This document shows positions 43,001-55,142 of a DNA stretch of 64,000 nucleotides, one piece after another (the first letter of the stretch is position 1; the number at the start of each line of letters is the position of its first letter). Source of the DNA: Frigoribacterium sp. VKM Ac-2836 (GTDB taxonomy: Bacteria > Actinomycetota > Actinomycetes > Actinomycetales > Microbacteriaceae); contig NZ_JABRPK010000002.1 in NCBI RefSeq assembly GCF_013248995.1, positions 434,001 through 498,000 on the forward strand, given 5' to 3'. The notes beneath the pieces are model-generated. The model did no database searches. It was not told where the DNA came from and was given only the letters and a program-made list of their open reading frames with translations. The position numbers and the translations under genes are program-made.

Positions 43001-43565
43001 CTCGACCCTGCCGACCCGCGACGGCGAGCGTCTGATCGGTTCCTCCGGCAAGGCGCGCCTGTTCGACGGTCGTTCGGGTGAGCCGTTCCCCAACCCGATC
43101 TCGGTCGGCTACATGTACATCCTGAAGCTGCACCACCTCGTCGACGACAAGATCCACGCGCGTTCGACGGGCCCGTACTCGATGATCACGCAGCAGCCGC
43201 TGGGTGGTAAGGCGCAGTTCGGTGGCCAGCGCTTCGGCGAGATGGAGGTCTGGGCCCTCGAGGCCTACGGCGCCGCGTACGCGCTGCAAGAGCTCCTCAC
43301 CATCAAGTCGGACGACATCCTCGGCCGCGTGAAGGTGTACGAAGCCATCGTGAAGGGCGAGAACATCCAGGAGCCCGGCATCCCCGAGAGCTTCAAGGTC
43401 CTCATCAAAGAGATGCAGTCGCTCTGCCTGAACGTCGAGGTCCTCTCGGCGGACGGTCAGACGGTCAGCCTGCGCGACACGGACGACGAGGTCTTCCGTG
43501 CCGCTGAAGAGCTCGGCATCAACATCTCCTCCCGCTTCGAATCGTCGAACGTCGACGAGATCTAA
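40074..43565 (+). CDS. rpoB: RNA polymerase beta subunit
   Basis: 1163 residues, typical actinobacterial length. TTG start at 40074 with GGAGG 8 bases upstream, as in mycobacteria. The rifampicin pocket ([20 protein letters not shown], then [10 protein letters not shown]) has the usual Gln, Asp, His and Ser residues, so no classic resistance change is seen. HGNKGVIS and [13 protein letters not shown] are intact. Paired with rpoC 49 bases downstream. Codon use is strongly biased, as expected for a highly expressed gene, and the gene contains no 11-mer copy. Confidence 0.99.
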   Translation: MAAANNASTNSPKNGRNASRLSFAKITDTLTVPDLLALQTESFDWLVGNDIWKDRLAEATEQGRTDLALHSGLEEIFEEISPIEDLGETMQLSFTAPELEEPKYTIDECKERGKTYAAPLYVNAEFMNHLTGEIKTQTVFMGDFPLMTERGTFIINGTERVVVSQLVRSPGVYFERASDKTSDKDIYSARVIPSRGAWLEFEIDKRDQVGVRIDRKRKQSVTVFLKALGLTSEEIMEEFKGFASIEATLEKDAILTKEEALKDIYRKLRPGEQVAAEAARALLDNFYFNHKRYDLAKVGRYKINRKLGIDAPLGDSVLTVDDIVATIKYLVSLHAEEKSMNGTRDGEPVQLRLDVDDIDHFGNRRIRAVGELIQNQVRTGLSRMERVVRERMTTQDIEAITPQTLINVRPVVAAIKEFFGTSQLSQFMDQNNPLSGLTHKRRLSALGPGGLSRERAGVEVRDVHPSHYGRMCPIETPEGPNIGLIGSLASFARINSFGFIETPYRRVDKGNVTTTIDYLTASEEDDYVVAQANAPLDDKFDFVDDKVLVRKKGGEVELVDKAEVDYMDVSPRQMVSVATSLIPFLEHDDANRALMGANMQRQAVPLVRSESPLVGTGMEGYTAIDAGDVVTADAAGVVSEVSADVVTVQLDDGGTQDYYLRKFDRSNQGASYNHRVIVDAGQRVEVGEVIADGPATENGELALGKNLLVAFMPWEGYNYEDAMILSQNLVKDDTLSSIHIEEYEVDARDTKLGKEEITRDLPNVSPDLLADLDERGIIRIGAEVRPGDILVGKVTPKGETELSAEERLLRAIFNEKSREVRDTSLKVPHGEQGTVIGVKVFDSQDGDDELGSGVNQRVVVFIAQKRKITAGDKLAGRHGNKGVISTILPVEDMPFLADGTPVDIILNPLGVPGRMNFGQVLEIHLGWIAAQGWNVEGIQEWAKNLPEEALSAAPGTKVATPVFDGAAEREIEGLLDSTLPTRDGERLIGSSGKARLFDGRSGEPFPNPISVGYMYILKLHHLVDDKIHARSTGPYSMITQQPLGGKAQFGGQRFGEMEVWALEAYGAAYALQELLTIKSDDILGRVKVYEAIVKGENIQEPGIPESFKVLIKEMQSLCLNVEVLSADGQTVSLRDTDDEVFRAAEELGINISSRFESSNVDEI

Positions 43566-43614
43566 GCCCCCTTCCCACAACGACACGTCGATACATCTGA
43601 CAAGGGATTAAATT

Positions 43615-47496
<3,882 letters not shown>

Positions 47497-47507
47497 GCGC
47501 CTGAGGC

Positions 47508-47540
47508 AGGCGCGGTGAGGGGCTGACCCGCACCGCGCCT
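47508..47540 (+). terminator. rpoC terminator 1 (contains an 11-mer copy)
   Basis: AGGCGCGGTG (47508-47517) pairs with CACCGCGCCT (47531-47540), 10 pairs, 13-base loop. The right arm is part of an exact minus-strand 11-mer (47533-47543). Confidence 0.6.
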
Positions 47541-47559
47541 CCTGAAGGTCTCACCTCGA

Positions 47560-47596
47560 AGGGCCCCGGCTCGCACCTCGTGCGGACCGGGGCCCT
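47560..47596 (+). terminator. rpoC terminator 2
   Basis: AGGGCCCCGG (47560-47569) pairs with CCGGGGCCCT (47587-47596), with an inner CGCAC/GTGCG stem. Strong compound hairpin 64 bases after the rpoC stop. Confidence 0.7.
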
Positions 47597-48002
47597 CCGT
47601 CGTCCCCCCGCCCGCCCCGTCTGTGCAAATCGCGACACGTCGGGGTCCGCGTGGGTGTTCGGTGACGAGATGGGCGGCGTGTCGAGGACGGGCTGTCGGG
47701 AATGGCACGTCTGGCGGTGGAGGCCAGGTCGGGTTCGGCTCGTCGAGGTGCGGGTGCGGGTGCGGGTGCGGGTGCGGGTGCGGGTGCGGGTGCGGGGTGC
47801 GCGTGCGGCCCGTGGGACGCAGGGTGCGGGGATCGGCGAAAGGAACGGAGGCGCGGGGCGCGGGACGCAGGACGCAGGACGGACGCGGGACGCGCTGCCG
47901 GTCGTCCGTCCGGCCGTCCGCGCCGGTCATCCTGCTGATGCGAGGGGGTCGTCCCCCGACGGGCTGAGGCGACGGCGGCAGCCGACCCGGCAGGATGGAC
48001 GG
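47597..48002. other. Non-coding stretch with hexanucleotide repeat
   Basis: No gene is supported here: open frames are Arg/Gly-rich shadows. It holds the GGTGCG tandem array (47747-47797), a one-mismatch 11-mer copy (47846-47856) and, presumably, the promoter of the GNAT gene, which I could not identify. Confidence 0.6.
47747..47797 (+). repeat. Tandem GGTGCG hexanucleotide array
   Basis: About eight perfect units of the 6-base repeat in a row between rpoC and the GNAT gene. Not in a coding frame that looks real; a likely length-variable tract. Confidence 0.75.
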
Positions 48003-49196
48003 ATGCCTGACGACCAGCCCGCCGAGACCGAGCCCACCGCCGAGCCCACCGCCACGACCTCCGTCGCCGAAGCCGTCACGGTCGGTGCACCGGCCACCTG
48101 GTCTCCCGTCGTCGCTCCCGGCGAGGCTGCCGAGGACGTCAGCATCGGCAGCGCCGACCGACCCGTGAGCGAGCGGGTGACGGCGTCCGACGTGCTGACG
48201 TCGCCCGAGCCTGTCGCCGGCGTCTCCTGGCGGCCGCTCACGCTCGACGACCTCGTGCCGCTGCACGCCCTCTGCGTGCGCGTCGGTGCCGTGGACCACC
48301 CCGATCGGGGTCGATCGCTCGAGGCTGTGCGCGACGACCTCACCGCTCCCGGCATCGACCTCGTGCGCGACAGCACCGTCGCCGTCGATCACGAGGGGCG
48401 ATTCGTCGCCTGGGGGCTCAGCCACCTCGGACCGACCCGGGTCAGCATGGTCTGGGTGGACGTGAACGGCGGGGTCGACCCGGCCCGGCGGGGGGAGGGC
48501 ATCGGCCGTCGACTCCTCGCGTGGCAGTGCGCCCGCGGAGAGCAGCAGCTCGCCACCTGCGACGAGCGGCTGCCCGCCGGCCTCGGCACCGACGTCGAGG
48601 AGGACGCCGCCGCCTCGCGCGCGCTCTTCCGCCGGGCGGTTTTCGACGAGGCGCGCTGGTGGTCGGAGCTGCGTCGTGAACTCGCGGAACCGATCCATGA
48701 CGTCCCACTCGACCGGGCCGTCCGATTGGTCACGATGACGGACGAGTGGGTCGAGCCGGCCCGTCACGCGCGGAACGACGCCTTCCGTGACCACTGGGGC
48801 AGCCAGCCGACGAGCGAGGACCGCTGGGGGCGGATGACCGGTGCCGGAACCTTCCGGCGCGACCTCTCGATGCTGGCCGTGGCTCGGCCGCTGGACGACC
48901 CGGCCGCCGCCGAGCAGGTCGTCGCGTTCGTGCTCAGCGACGTCGATCCCGCGGACTGGGCCGCTCTCGGTCGGCGCTCCGTCTACGTCGAGTACGTCGG
49001 CGTGCGGCGGTCCTGGCGCGGGCGGCACCTCGCCCAGTCGCTGCTCGCGTCGACCCTGAGGGCGCACGCGGCCGAGGGGCTCGAGGTCGCCGTGCTCGAC
49101 GTGGACTCGGCGAGCCCGACCGGCGCCCTCGGCCTGTACGAGCAGGCGGGGTTCGTCGCGGCGAGGCGGTCCACGACGGTCATGCGCACTTACTGA
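48003..49196 (+). CDS. Tandem GNAT-family acetyltransferase
   Basis: 397 residues with two GNAT halves. The first (about 75-210) has VDPARRGEGIGRRLLAWQ, the acetyl-CoA loop. The second (about 240-397) has VEYVGVRRSWRGRHLAQSLLASTLR and ends GALGLYEQAGFVAARRSTTVM. The N-terminal 70 residues are disordered (Thr/Glu/Pro/Ala). The double layout recalls mycothiol synthase and related actinobacterial enzymes, but gene context gives no substrate. The ATG at 48003 is the first plausible start. Confidence 0.83.
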   Translation: MPDDQPAETEPTAEPTATTSVAEAVTVGAPATWSPVVAPGEAAEDVSIGSADRPVSERVTASDVLTSPEPVAGVSWRPLTLDDLVPLHALCVRVGAVDHPDRGRSLEAVRDDLTAPGIDLVRDSTVAVDHEGRFVAWGLSHLGPTRVSMVWVDVNGGVDPARRGEGIGRRLLAWQCARGEQQLATCDERLPAGLGTDVEEDAAASRALFRRAVFDEARWWSELRRELAEPIHDVPLDRAVRLVTMTDEWVEPARHARNDAFRDHWGSQPTSEDRWGRMTGAGTFRRDLSMLAVARPLDDPAAAEQVVAFVLSDVDPADWAALGRRSVYVEYVGVRRSWRGRHLAQSLLASTLRAHAAEGLEVAVLDVDSASPTGALGLYEQAGFVAARRSTTVMRTY

Positions 49197-49286
49197 GGCC
49201 GAGCGGCGGTCGCGCCGCGACGGCCGGGCGTCGCACCCCTTCGAGGGGCACCCGCTCTGGGACGTGCCGCCGACGGCAGGGGGCCT

Positions 49287-49292
49287 TAGCGT
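49287..49292 (+). promoter_or_regulatory. Possible -10 (TAGCGT) of the pilus operon
   Basis: TAGCGT within CCTTAGCGTGAGG, about 80 bases before pilB; the same extended element precedes the retron RNA and the CitMHS gene. A short CCCCT-TCG-AGGGG hairpin (49236-49248) just upstream may end the GNAT transcript. Confidence 0.35.
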
Positions 49293-49374
49293 GAGGCAAG
49301 CTCGGTCCCGACCCCGAGCGTCGACCGGCCTCGTCGTCCTACCCCCGAGGCCCTGTACTTCCGAGGAGGTACGC

Positions 49375-51036
49375 GTGGCTTCCATGACCGAGATCCTGAT
49401 CTTGCACGGGCTGTTGCCGATCGAGCAGCTCGACGTGATCCCGCGCGGCCCCGCCGAGGAGGAGGCGTCGATCCGCGACCTGCTGTCGCGAGGGATCGTC
49501 ACCGAGATGCAGGTGGCCCGGGCGCGGGCGACCGCCGCGGACCTCGACTTCGTCGAGCTGATCGACTATCCGGTCGACCGGTCGGCCGTGACGATGGTGC
49601 CCGCGGCCGTGTGCCGTCGACACAAGGTGCTGCCCATCGGGGTGCGCGACGGTGCGCTGATCCTCGCCATGGAGGACCCGGGCGACGTCTTCGCCATCGA
49701 CGACGTCCGTGCCGGCCTGCGGATGGGTGTCGATCCCGTCGTCGCCGAGAAGAACGACCTGCGTGCCGCGATCGACCGCTACCTGCGTGCCGACGACGAG
49801 CTCAACGACCTGACGTCGACACTCGAAGAGGAGAAGGCGCACGAGACCGCGGCCGACATCACCGACGGTCCCGACGACGACGTACCGATCGTCCGGTTCG
49901 TCAACCTGCTCGTCAGCCAGGCCATCACCGACCACGCCTCCGACATCCACATCGAGCCGTCCGAGACCGACGTCCGCATCCGCTACCGCATCGACGGCGT
50001 GCTGCACGAGATGCAGCCGGCCCCGAAGGCGATCCAGAACGGCGTGATCTCGCGCCTCAAGATCATGAGCGAGATCGACATCGCCGAGCGCCGCAAGCCG
50101 CAGGACGGCCGCATGTCGGTCCGCCACGGCGGCCGTCAGATCGACCTGCGCGTGGCGACCTTGCCGACCGTGTGGGGCGAGAAGGTCGTCATGCGGATCC
50201 TCGACAATTCGAACACCTCGATGAGCCTGCGCGACCTCAACCTGCTCGAGCGCAACTTCGACGTCTACGCCGAGTCGTACTCGAAGCCCTACGGCATGAT
50301 CCTCGTCACCGGTCCGACGGGTTCGGGCAAGTCGACGACTCTGTACACGACGCTCAACGCCGTCGCCCGCCCCGAGATCAACGTCATCACGGTCGAGGAC
50401 CCGGTCGAGTACCGCATGAAGGGCATCAACCAGGTGCAGGTCAACCCCAAGGCGGGTCTGACCTTCGCGAGTGCCCTGCGCAGCATCCTGCGGTCCGACC
50501 CCGACGTCGTCCTGCTCGGCGAGATCCGCGACCACGAGACGGCGCAGATCGCGATCGAGGCGTCGCTCACCGGCCACCTCGTGCTGAGCACCCTGCACAC
50601 GAACGATGCCCCGAGCGCGATCACCCGGCTCACCGAGATGGGCATCGAACCGTTCCTCGTCGGGTCGGCCATCGACTGCGTCGTCGCCCAGCGACTCGCG
50701 CGCCGGCTCTGCGACCGGTGCAAGACACCGACGGCGTACTCGCCGCTGCAGCTGGCGCACCTGAAGTTCCGGGTCGAGCCCGACGAGAACCCCACGGTGT
50801 ACCAGCCGGTGGGCTGCCAGCAGTGCTCGAACACGGGCTACCGCGGCCGAATCGCGCTGCACGAGGTGATGAGTGTCTCCGAGGACATCGAGCGGCTCGC
50901 CGTCGCCCGGGCGTCCAGCGCCGAAATCGGTCGGGTCGCACGCGAGCAGGGCATGTTGAGCCTGCGCCAGGACGGGTGGGCGAAGGCCAAGCTCGGGCTC
51001 ACCAGCGTCGAAGAGATCTTGCGGGTCGTCGCGTGA
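49375..51036 (+). CDS. pilB: Type IV pilus assembly ATPase PilB
   Basis: 553 residues. An N-terminal GspE/MshEN-type domain (to about 140) precedes the ATPase core with Walker A GPTGSGKS (313-320), the Asp box (INVITVEDPVEYRM), Walker B (DVVLLGEIRD) and the His box (TGHLVLSTLHTND). A zinc site of CDRC (446-449) and CQQC (481-484) marks it as the PilB/GspE extension type. The GTG at 49375 has GAGGAGG 5 bases upstream; an ATG at 49384 is possible. First gene of the pilus locus. Confidence 0.95.
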   Translation: MASMTEILILHGLLPIEQLDVIPRGPAEEEASIRDLLSRGIVTEMQVARARATAADLDFVELIDYPVDRSAVTMVPAAVCRRHKVLPIGVRDGALILAMEDPGDVFAIDDVRAGLRMGVDPVVAEKNDLRAAIDRYLRADDELNDLTSTLEEEKAHETAADITDGPDDDVPIVRFVNLLVSQAITDHASDIHIEPSETDVRIRYRIDGVLHEMQPAPKAIQNGVISRLKIMSEIDIAERRKPQDGRMSVRHGGRQIDLRVATLPTVWGEKVVMRILDNSNTSMSLRDLNLLERNFDVYAESYSKPYGMILVTGPTGSGKSTTLYTTLNAVARPEINVITVEDPVEYRMKGINQVQVNPKAGLTFASALRSILRSDPDVVLLGEIRDHETAQIAIEASLTGHLVLSTLHTNDAPSAITRLTEMGIEPFLVGSAIDCVVAQRLARRLCDRCKTPTAYSPLQLAHLKFRVEPDENPTVYQPVGCQQCSNTGYRGRIALHEVMSVSEDIERLAVARASSAEIGRVAREQGMLSLRQDGWAKAKLGLTSVEEILRVVA

Positions 51037-51082
51037 CGCCCGCCTCCGGCCGCGGCCGGACCGACCACGAGGAGGCCCTCGC

Positions 51083-53074
51083 ATGAGCGCTTCGATCTAC
51101 GACATCCCCGACGACGCGGCCGCCGAGGCCGCCGCGGCCGCCGCCCTCGCGGGCTGGACGCCGGGCCGACCGGGCGACGAGGTCCGGGCGGCGGCGACCG
51201 CCGTGGAGACGACACCGGCAGGGGGGCCGGGCCGCGCCTCCACCGGTTCGCCCTTCCCGCCTGCCCCCTCGTCGTCCGACGGTACCGCCGCGGCGCCCGT
51301 CTACAGCCTCGACGGTGGCCAGGACCCCGTCATGGGGTGGACGCCCACGCGCGCACCCTCGAGTCGGCGAGCCGCCCGGCTGGCCGAGGCCCTGGTCGAC
51401 AAGGCCGCCCTCGCCGACCAGGAGGCCCTGCTCGTCCCCGACACCGGCCCCTCGCCCGTCCTGTCCCGGTCCGTGGTGGCCCCGTCCTCGCCGGCCGAGC
51501 CGTCCTCGGACGCCACCACCCCGGCACCGCTCAGCCCGCCGCCCGCCGGCCACGTGCTGCCCTCGCCGTCGCGACCCGGCTGGGTCGACCCTCGCTTCGA
51601 CGAGCCGATCCGTGCCTCCCGGGCTCGGGCGACCCCCACGCAGGAGGCGCGGGCCGGCTCCGCGGCGGACCTCGCCGCCACCGCGCCCACGGTCGCGATC
51701 CCGGCGACGGTCGGCACCACGGCGACGAGTCCGTCGCCCTCTCCGTTCGCGGCCGAGGGCGTGGTCTTCCCGACGGACCCGGGTCCTGCGGCGAGCCCGA
51801 CCCCTGCGGCCCCCTGGGACGTTCCGGCGCCGCAGCACGTGGCCGCCGACGCGCCGACCGCCGTCCTCACGACGCCCGAGGCCGCGGCCGACTTCCACGG
51901 CATCGAGCTGCACCGCCACCCGCGTGACCATGCGCACGCCGGTCTCGTCTCGGCGCTGATCCAGGTCGTGCTGCAGAACGCGTCCGACCTGCACGTGACG
52001 ACCGACGCGATGCCGACCATCCGTGTCGACGGCGACCTGCGGCCGGCCCTCGCCGGCGGCACCGTCTGGGACGCGGCGATCGTCCGCACGGCACTGGAGA
52101 GCCTGCTCACACCCGAGCAGCAGCAGCGCTTCGACGACGAGCTCGAGCTCGACTTCGCGTACTCGCTCTCGGACGAGTCGCGCTTCCGCGTGAACTTCTA
52201 CCAGCAGCGGGGCTCGCTGGGGGCGGCGTTCCGGTTGATCCCGACCGAGATCAAGCAGCTCGGCGACCTGGGCGTGCCCGAGTCGGTGTCGACCTTCGCC
52301 AAGCTGCCGCGCGGTCTCGTGCTCGTCACGGGCCCCACGGGGTCGGGCAAGTCGACCACCCTCGCGGCCCTGATCGACCTGGTGAACCGCACGCGGGCCG
52401 ACCACATCGTGACGGTCGAGGACCCGATCGAGTTCATGCACCAGCACAAGAAGTCGCTCGTGAACCAGCGCGAGGTCGGGCACGACACGCACAGCTTCGC
52501 GGCGGCCCTGAAGCACGTGCTGCGGCAGGACCCCGACGTCATCCTGATCGGCGAGCTGCGCGACCTCGAGACCATCTCGGTGGCGCTGACCGCCGCCGAG
52601 ACCGGCCACCTGGTGTTCGCGACCCTGCACACGCAGAGCGCGGCGCAGACCATCGACCGCGTCATCGACGTGTTCCCGCCGTACCAGCAGGACCAGGTGC
52701 GCACGCAGCTCGCGTCGACGCTGCAGGGTGTCGTCTGTCAGACCCTTTTGCCCAAGGCCAGCGGCCGAGGACGCGTCGTGGCGACCGAGATCATGATGAT
52801 GACCCCCGCCATCGGCAACCTCGTGCGCGAGGGCAAGACCTACCAGATCGCCTCGTCGATGCAGGCGGGCCGTGACCTCGGCATGCACACGATGGACCAG
52901 AAGCTCGCCGACCTGGTGAACACCGGCGTCGTGACGCACAAGGCCGCGATGGAGAAGGTCCACGACCGTGAAGGGTTCGACCGTCTCGTGACGCGCGTGA
53001 TCAACAAGTCCGAGAGTCAGGGCCTCGACAGCGGCATCGACTTCGGCGACTCGTTCTCGGGCGGGGCCGCCTGA
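51083..53074 (+). CDS. pilT: Type IV pilus retraction ATPase PilT with long N-terminal extension
   Basis: 663 residues, nearly double a normal PilT (about 350). The first 275 or so are low-complexity Ala/Pro/Ser/Thr with no recognised domain. The PilT core follows: SALIQVVLQNASDLHVT, Walker A TGPTGSGKS (about 416), VTVEDPIEFMHQHKKSLVNQREVG, VILIGELRDLETI and FATLHTQSAAQTIDRVIDVFP, which are PilT rather than PilB hallmarks. The ATG has GAGGAGG 7 bases upstream. An exact 11-mer lies at 51642-51652 in the extension. The stop overlaps pilC. Confidence 0.94.
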   Translation: MSASIYDIPDDAAAEAAAAAALAGWTPGRPGDEVRAAATAVETTPAGGPGRASTGSPFPPAPSSSDGTAAAPVYSLDGGQDPVMGWTPTRAPSSRRAARLAEALVDKAALADQEALLVPDTGPSPVLSRSVVAPSSPAEPSSDATTPAPLSPPPAGHVLPSPSRPGWVDPRFDEPIRASRARATPTQEARAGSAADLAATAPTVAIPATVGTTATSPSPSPFAAEGVVFPTDPGPAASPTPAAPWDVPAPQHVAADAPTAVLTTPEAAADFHGIELHRHPRDHAHAGLVSALIQVVLQNASDLHVTTDAMPTIRVDGDLRPALAGGTVWDAAIVRTALESLLTPEQQQRFDDELELDFAYSLSDESRFRVNFYQQRGSLGAAFRLIPTEIKQLGDLGVPESVSTFAKLPRGLVLVTGPTGSGKSTTLAALIDLVNRTRADHIVTVEDPIEFMHQHKKSLVNQREVGHDTHSFAAALKHVLRQDPDVILIGELRDLETISVALTAAETGHLVFATLHTQSAAQTIDRVIDVFPPYQQDQVRTQLASTLQGVVCQTLLPKASGRGRVVATEIMMMTPAIGNLVREGKTYQIASSMQAGRDLGMHTMDQKLADLVNTGVVTHKAAMEKVHDREGFDRLVTRVINKSESQGLDSGIDFGDSFSGGAA

Positions 53075-54306
53075 TGGCCGGGGCAGTCGCCTACGCCTAC
53101 AAGGGGCGCGACGGGGCCGGCAAGGTCGTCAAGGGCAAGGTCGACGCGTCCAGCGAGGGCGCGGTCATCACGCGCCTTCGCACCATGGGTGTGCAACCGA
53201 TCTCGATCAGCGAGGCGGGCGCCGGCACGGGTCTGCAGCGTGAGGTGTCGATCCCCGGGCTCGGCGACCGCGCGGTCAAGATGAAGGACATCGCGGTCAT
53301 GTCGCGCCAGATGGCGACCATGATCGGCTCGGGGTTGTCGCTGTTGCGCACCCTCACGATCCTCGCCGACCAGGTCGACAACAAGCGGCTGGCGAAGATC
53401 ATGGCCGAGGTGCGCGACGACGTCGAGACCGGCGTCTCGTTCTCGGACGCGGTCGGCAAGCACGACAAGGACTTCCCGCCGTTGATGATCAACATGATCA
53501 AGGCGGGCGAGACCGGCGGATTCCTCGACAAGGCACTCGAGTCGACGGCCGAGAACTTCGAGAAGGAGGTCGCGCTGCGGTCGACGATCAAGTCGGCCAT
53601 GACCTACCCGGTCGTCGTGCTCGTCATGTCGCTCGTCGCGGTCGTCGTGATGCTGCTGTTCATCGTGCCGATTTTCCAGGACATGTTCACGAACCTCGGC
53701 GGGCAGCTGCCCTTGCCGACGATGATGCTCGTCTACGCGTCGCGCGCGATGCCGTACGTCGTGCCGATCGCCGTGGTCGTGGGCATCGCGTTCTCGATCT
53801 GGTGGCGGACGAACAAGAACTCGGTGAAGGTGCGGTCGTTCCTCGACCCGCTCAAGCTGAGGCTGCCCGTCTTCGGTGCACTGTTCCGCAAGATCGCGAT
53901 CGCCCGGTTCAGCCGCAACTTCTCGAACATGATCGGGGCCGGCGTGCCGATCCTCACGGCGCTGCGCATCGTGGGCGAGGTGTCGGGCAACTACGTGCTC
54001 GAGGAGGCGCTGGTCAAGGTGGCCGAGTCGGTGCGGCAGGGCGAGTCCATCGCCGGACCGCTGACCGAGTCGGGGGTCTTCCCGTCGATGGTCACGCAGA
54101 TGATCTCGGTGGGTGAGGACAGCGGTTCGCTGCAGACGATGCTCGAGAAGGTCGCGGACTTCTACGACCAAGAGGTCAAGTCGACGACGGAGTCGCTCAC
54201 GGCCCTGATCGAGCCCCTGCTGATCGCCTTCCTGGGCGTCGTGGTCGGCGGCATGATCGTGGCGCTCTACCTGCCCATCTTCCAGATCACGTCGCTGATC
54301 AAGTAA
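53074..54306 (+). CDS. pilC: Type IV pilus inner-membrane platform protein PilC
   Basis: 410 residues. Two repeated T2SSF domains (about 70-195 and 275-400) are each followed by membrane helices (VVVLVMSLVAVVVMLLFIVPIF; LIEPLLIAFLGVVVGGMIVAL). MSRQMATMIGSGLSLLRTL and IKAGETGGFLDKAL are conserved GspF/PilC sequences. ATG overlaps pilT. Ends at a strong 11-mer-based terminator. Confidence 0.95.
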   Translation: MAGAVAYAYKGRDGAGKVVKGKVDASSEGAVITRLRTMGVQPISISEAGAGTGLQREVSIPGLGDRAVKMKDIAVMSRQMATMIGSGLSLLRTLTILADQVDNKRLAKIMAEVRDDVETGVSFSDAVGKHDKDFPPLMINMIKAGETGGFLDKALESTAENFEKEVALRSTIKSAMTYPVVVLVMSLVAVVVMLLFIVPIFQDMFTNLGGQLPLPTMMLVYASRAMPYVVPIAVVVGIAFSIWWRTNKNSVKVRSFLDPLKLRLPVFGALFRKIAIARFSRNFSNMIGAGVPILTALRIVGEVSGNYVLEEALVKVAESVRQGESIAGPLTESGVFPSMVTQMISVGEDSGSLQTMLEKVADFYDQEVKSTTESLTALIEPLLIAFLGVVVGGMIVALYLPIFQITSLIK

Positions 54307-54324
54307 CGCACCAGGTACCCCCGC

Positions 54325-54365
54325 AGGAGGCGCGGGCCGGCTCACGAGGCCGGCTCGCGCCTCCT
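54325..54365 (+). terminator. pilC terminator built from an inverted 11-mer pair
   Basis: AGGAGGCGCG (54325-54334) pairs with CGCGCCTCCT (54356-54365), plus an inner GCCGG/CCGGC stem (54336-54340, 54350-54354). It follows the pilC stop by 18 bases and would separate the assembly genes from pilin expression. Confidence 0.75.
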
Positions 54366-54601
54366 TCTCGTGCCCGGCGTCGGGCGACGAGTCGGTCTAC
54401 CCCACAAACGGGTGCTGACCTGCGATTTTCGGCCTTTCGGGGGATACCCGAACTGGGGCCGTGGCGCAGGCCAAAACCCCCCTTCCAAGGGATTCTGGGG
54501 CACTTTCCCAGGTGGCACCATCGATCCCGGCGGGAGCTCAGTGACCGCCTCACCCGATCACCGGGCACCACTCCCGCACCCGACCGAACAGGACCAGCGA
54601 C
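54366..54601 (+). promoter_or_regulatory. pilA upstream region
   Basis: 236 bases without a gene, AT-richer than its surroundings. It contains a TTCGGG-GGATA-CCCGAA hairpin (54436-54452) and a weaker CTGGG/CCCAG stem (54495-54511). It must hold the pilA promoter, but no clear -35/-10 pair stands out, and no c-di-GMP (GEMM) riboswitch core was recognised. AGGA 8 bases before the pilA ATG is the ribosome site. Confidence 0.4.
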
Positions 54602-55060
54602 ATGTACTTCACCCTCATGGGCAAGCTCAGCGCCCGCCGCCAGAACCTCGCCGAAGACAAGGACAAGGGCTTCACCCTGATCGAGCTCCTCGTCGTCGTC
54701 ATCATCATCGGCATCCTCGCCGCGATCGCCATCCCGGTGTACCTGGGTGTGCAGAACAACGCGAAGGACTCGTCGGTCAAGAACGACGTGAGCAACTTCA
54801 AGACGGCGGTCATCAGCCTGCAGACCAATTCGTCCTCGACAGCCCTTCCGGCCAAGACGACCATCTCGACCGCGGCGACCCTGCCCGCCGACTACGCCTC
54901 GGCTGGTGCCACGTTCGGCGGCAGCACGACGAGCATCGCCTACGGCCCTTCTGACGCCGACGGCTTCTGCATCATCGGCACGTCCTCCGCCGGTGACAAG
55001 AAGAAGTTCTACGCCACCCAGACCGCTGGCGTGAGCGAAACGGCCTGCACCATCAAGTAA
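54602..55060 (+). CDS. pilA: Type IV major pilin PilA
   Basis: 152 residues. A 23-residue leader ends DKG, then the mature protein begins FTLIELLVVVIIIGILAAIA with Glu at position +5 (E28), the standard prepilin signal and assembly helix. The C-terminal domain is Ser/Thr/Ala rich with two cysteines (C123, C149) able to form the usual pilin disulfide. Separate transcription from pilBTC is likely. The adjacent minor pilins and PilD complete the system. Confidence 0.93.
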   Translation: MYFTLMGKLSARRQNLAEDKDKGFTLIELLVVVIIIGILAAIAIPVYLGVQNNAKDSSVKNDVSNFKTAVISLQTNSSSTALPAKTTISTAATLPADYASAGATFGGSTTSIAYGPSDADGFCIIGTSSAGDKKKFYATQTAGVSETACTIK

Positions 55061-55142
55061 CCCCTCGGAGGCAGGTGGGTGACGACCACCTGCCTCCATC
55101 TCTCCGTGCCACGCCCCTGACCCGACCGGGAGGTGAACCACC

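Noticed and set aside
54366-54601. A c-di-GMP (GEMM) riboswitch before pilA
   Set aside because: Such riboswitches are common before pilins, but neither the conserved core nor the tetraloop/receptor arrangement could be found by eye; only simple hairpins are present.
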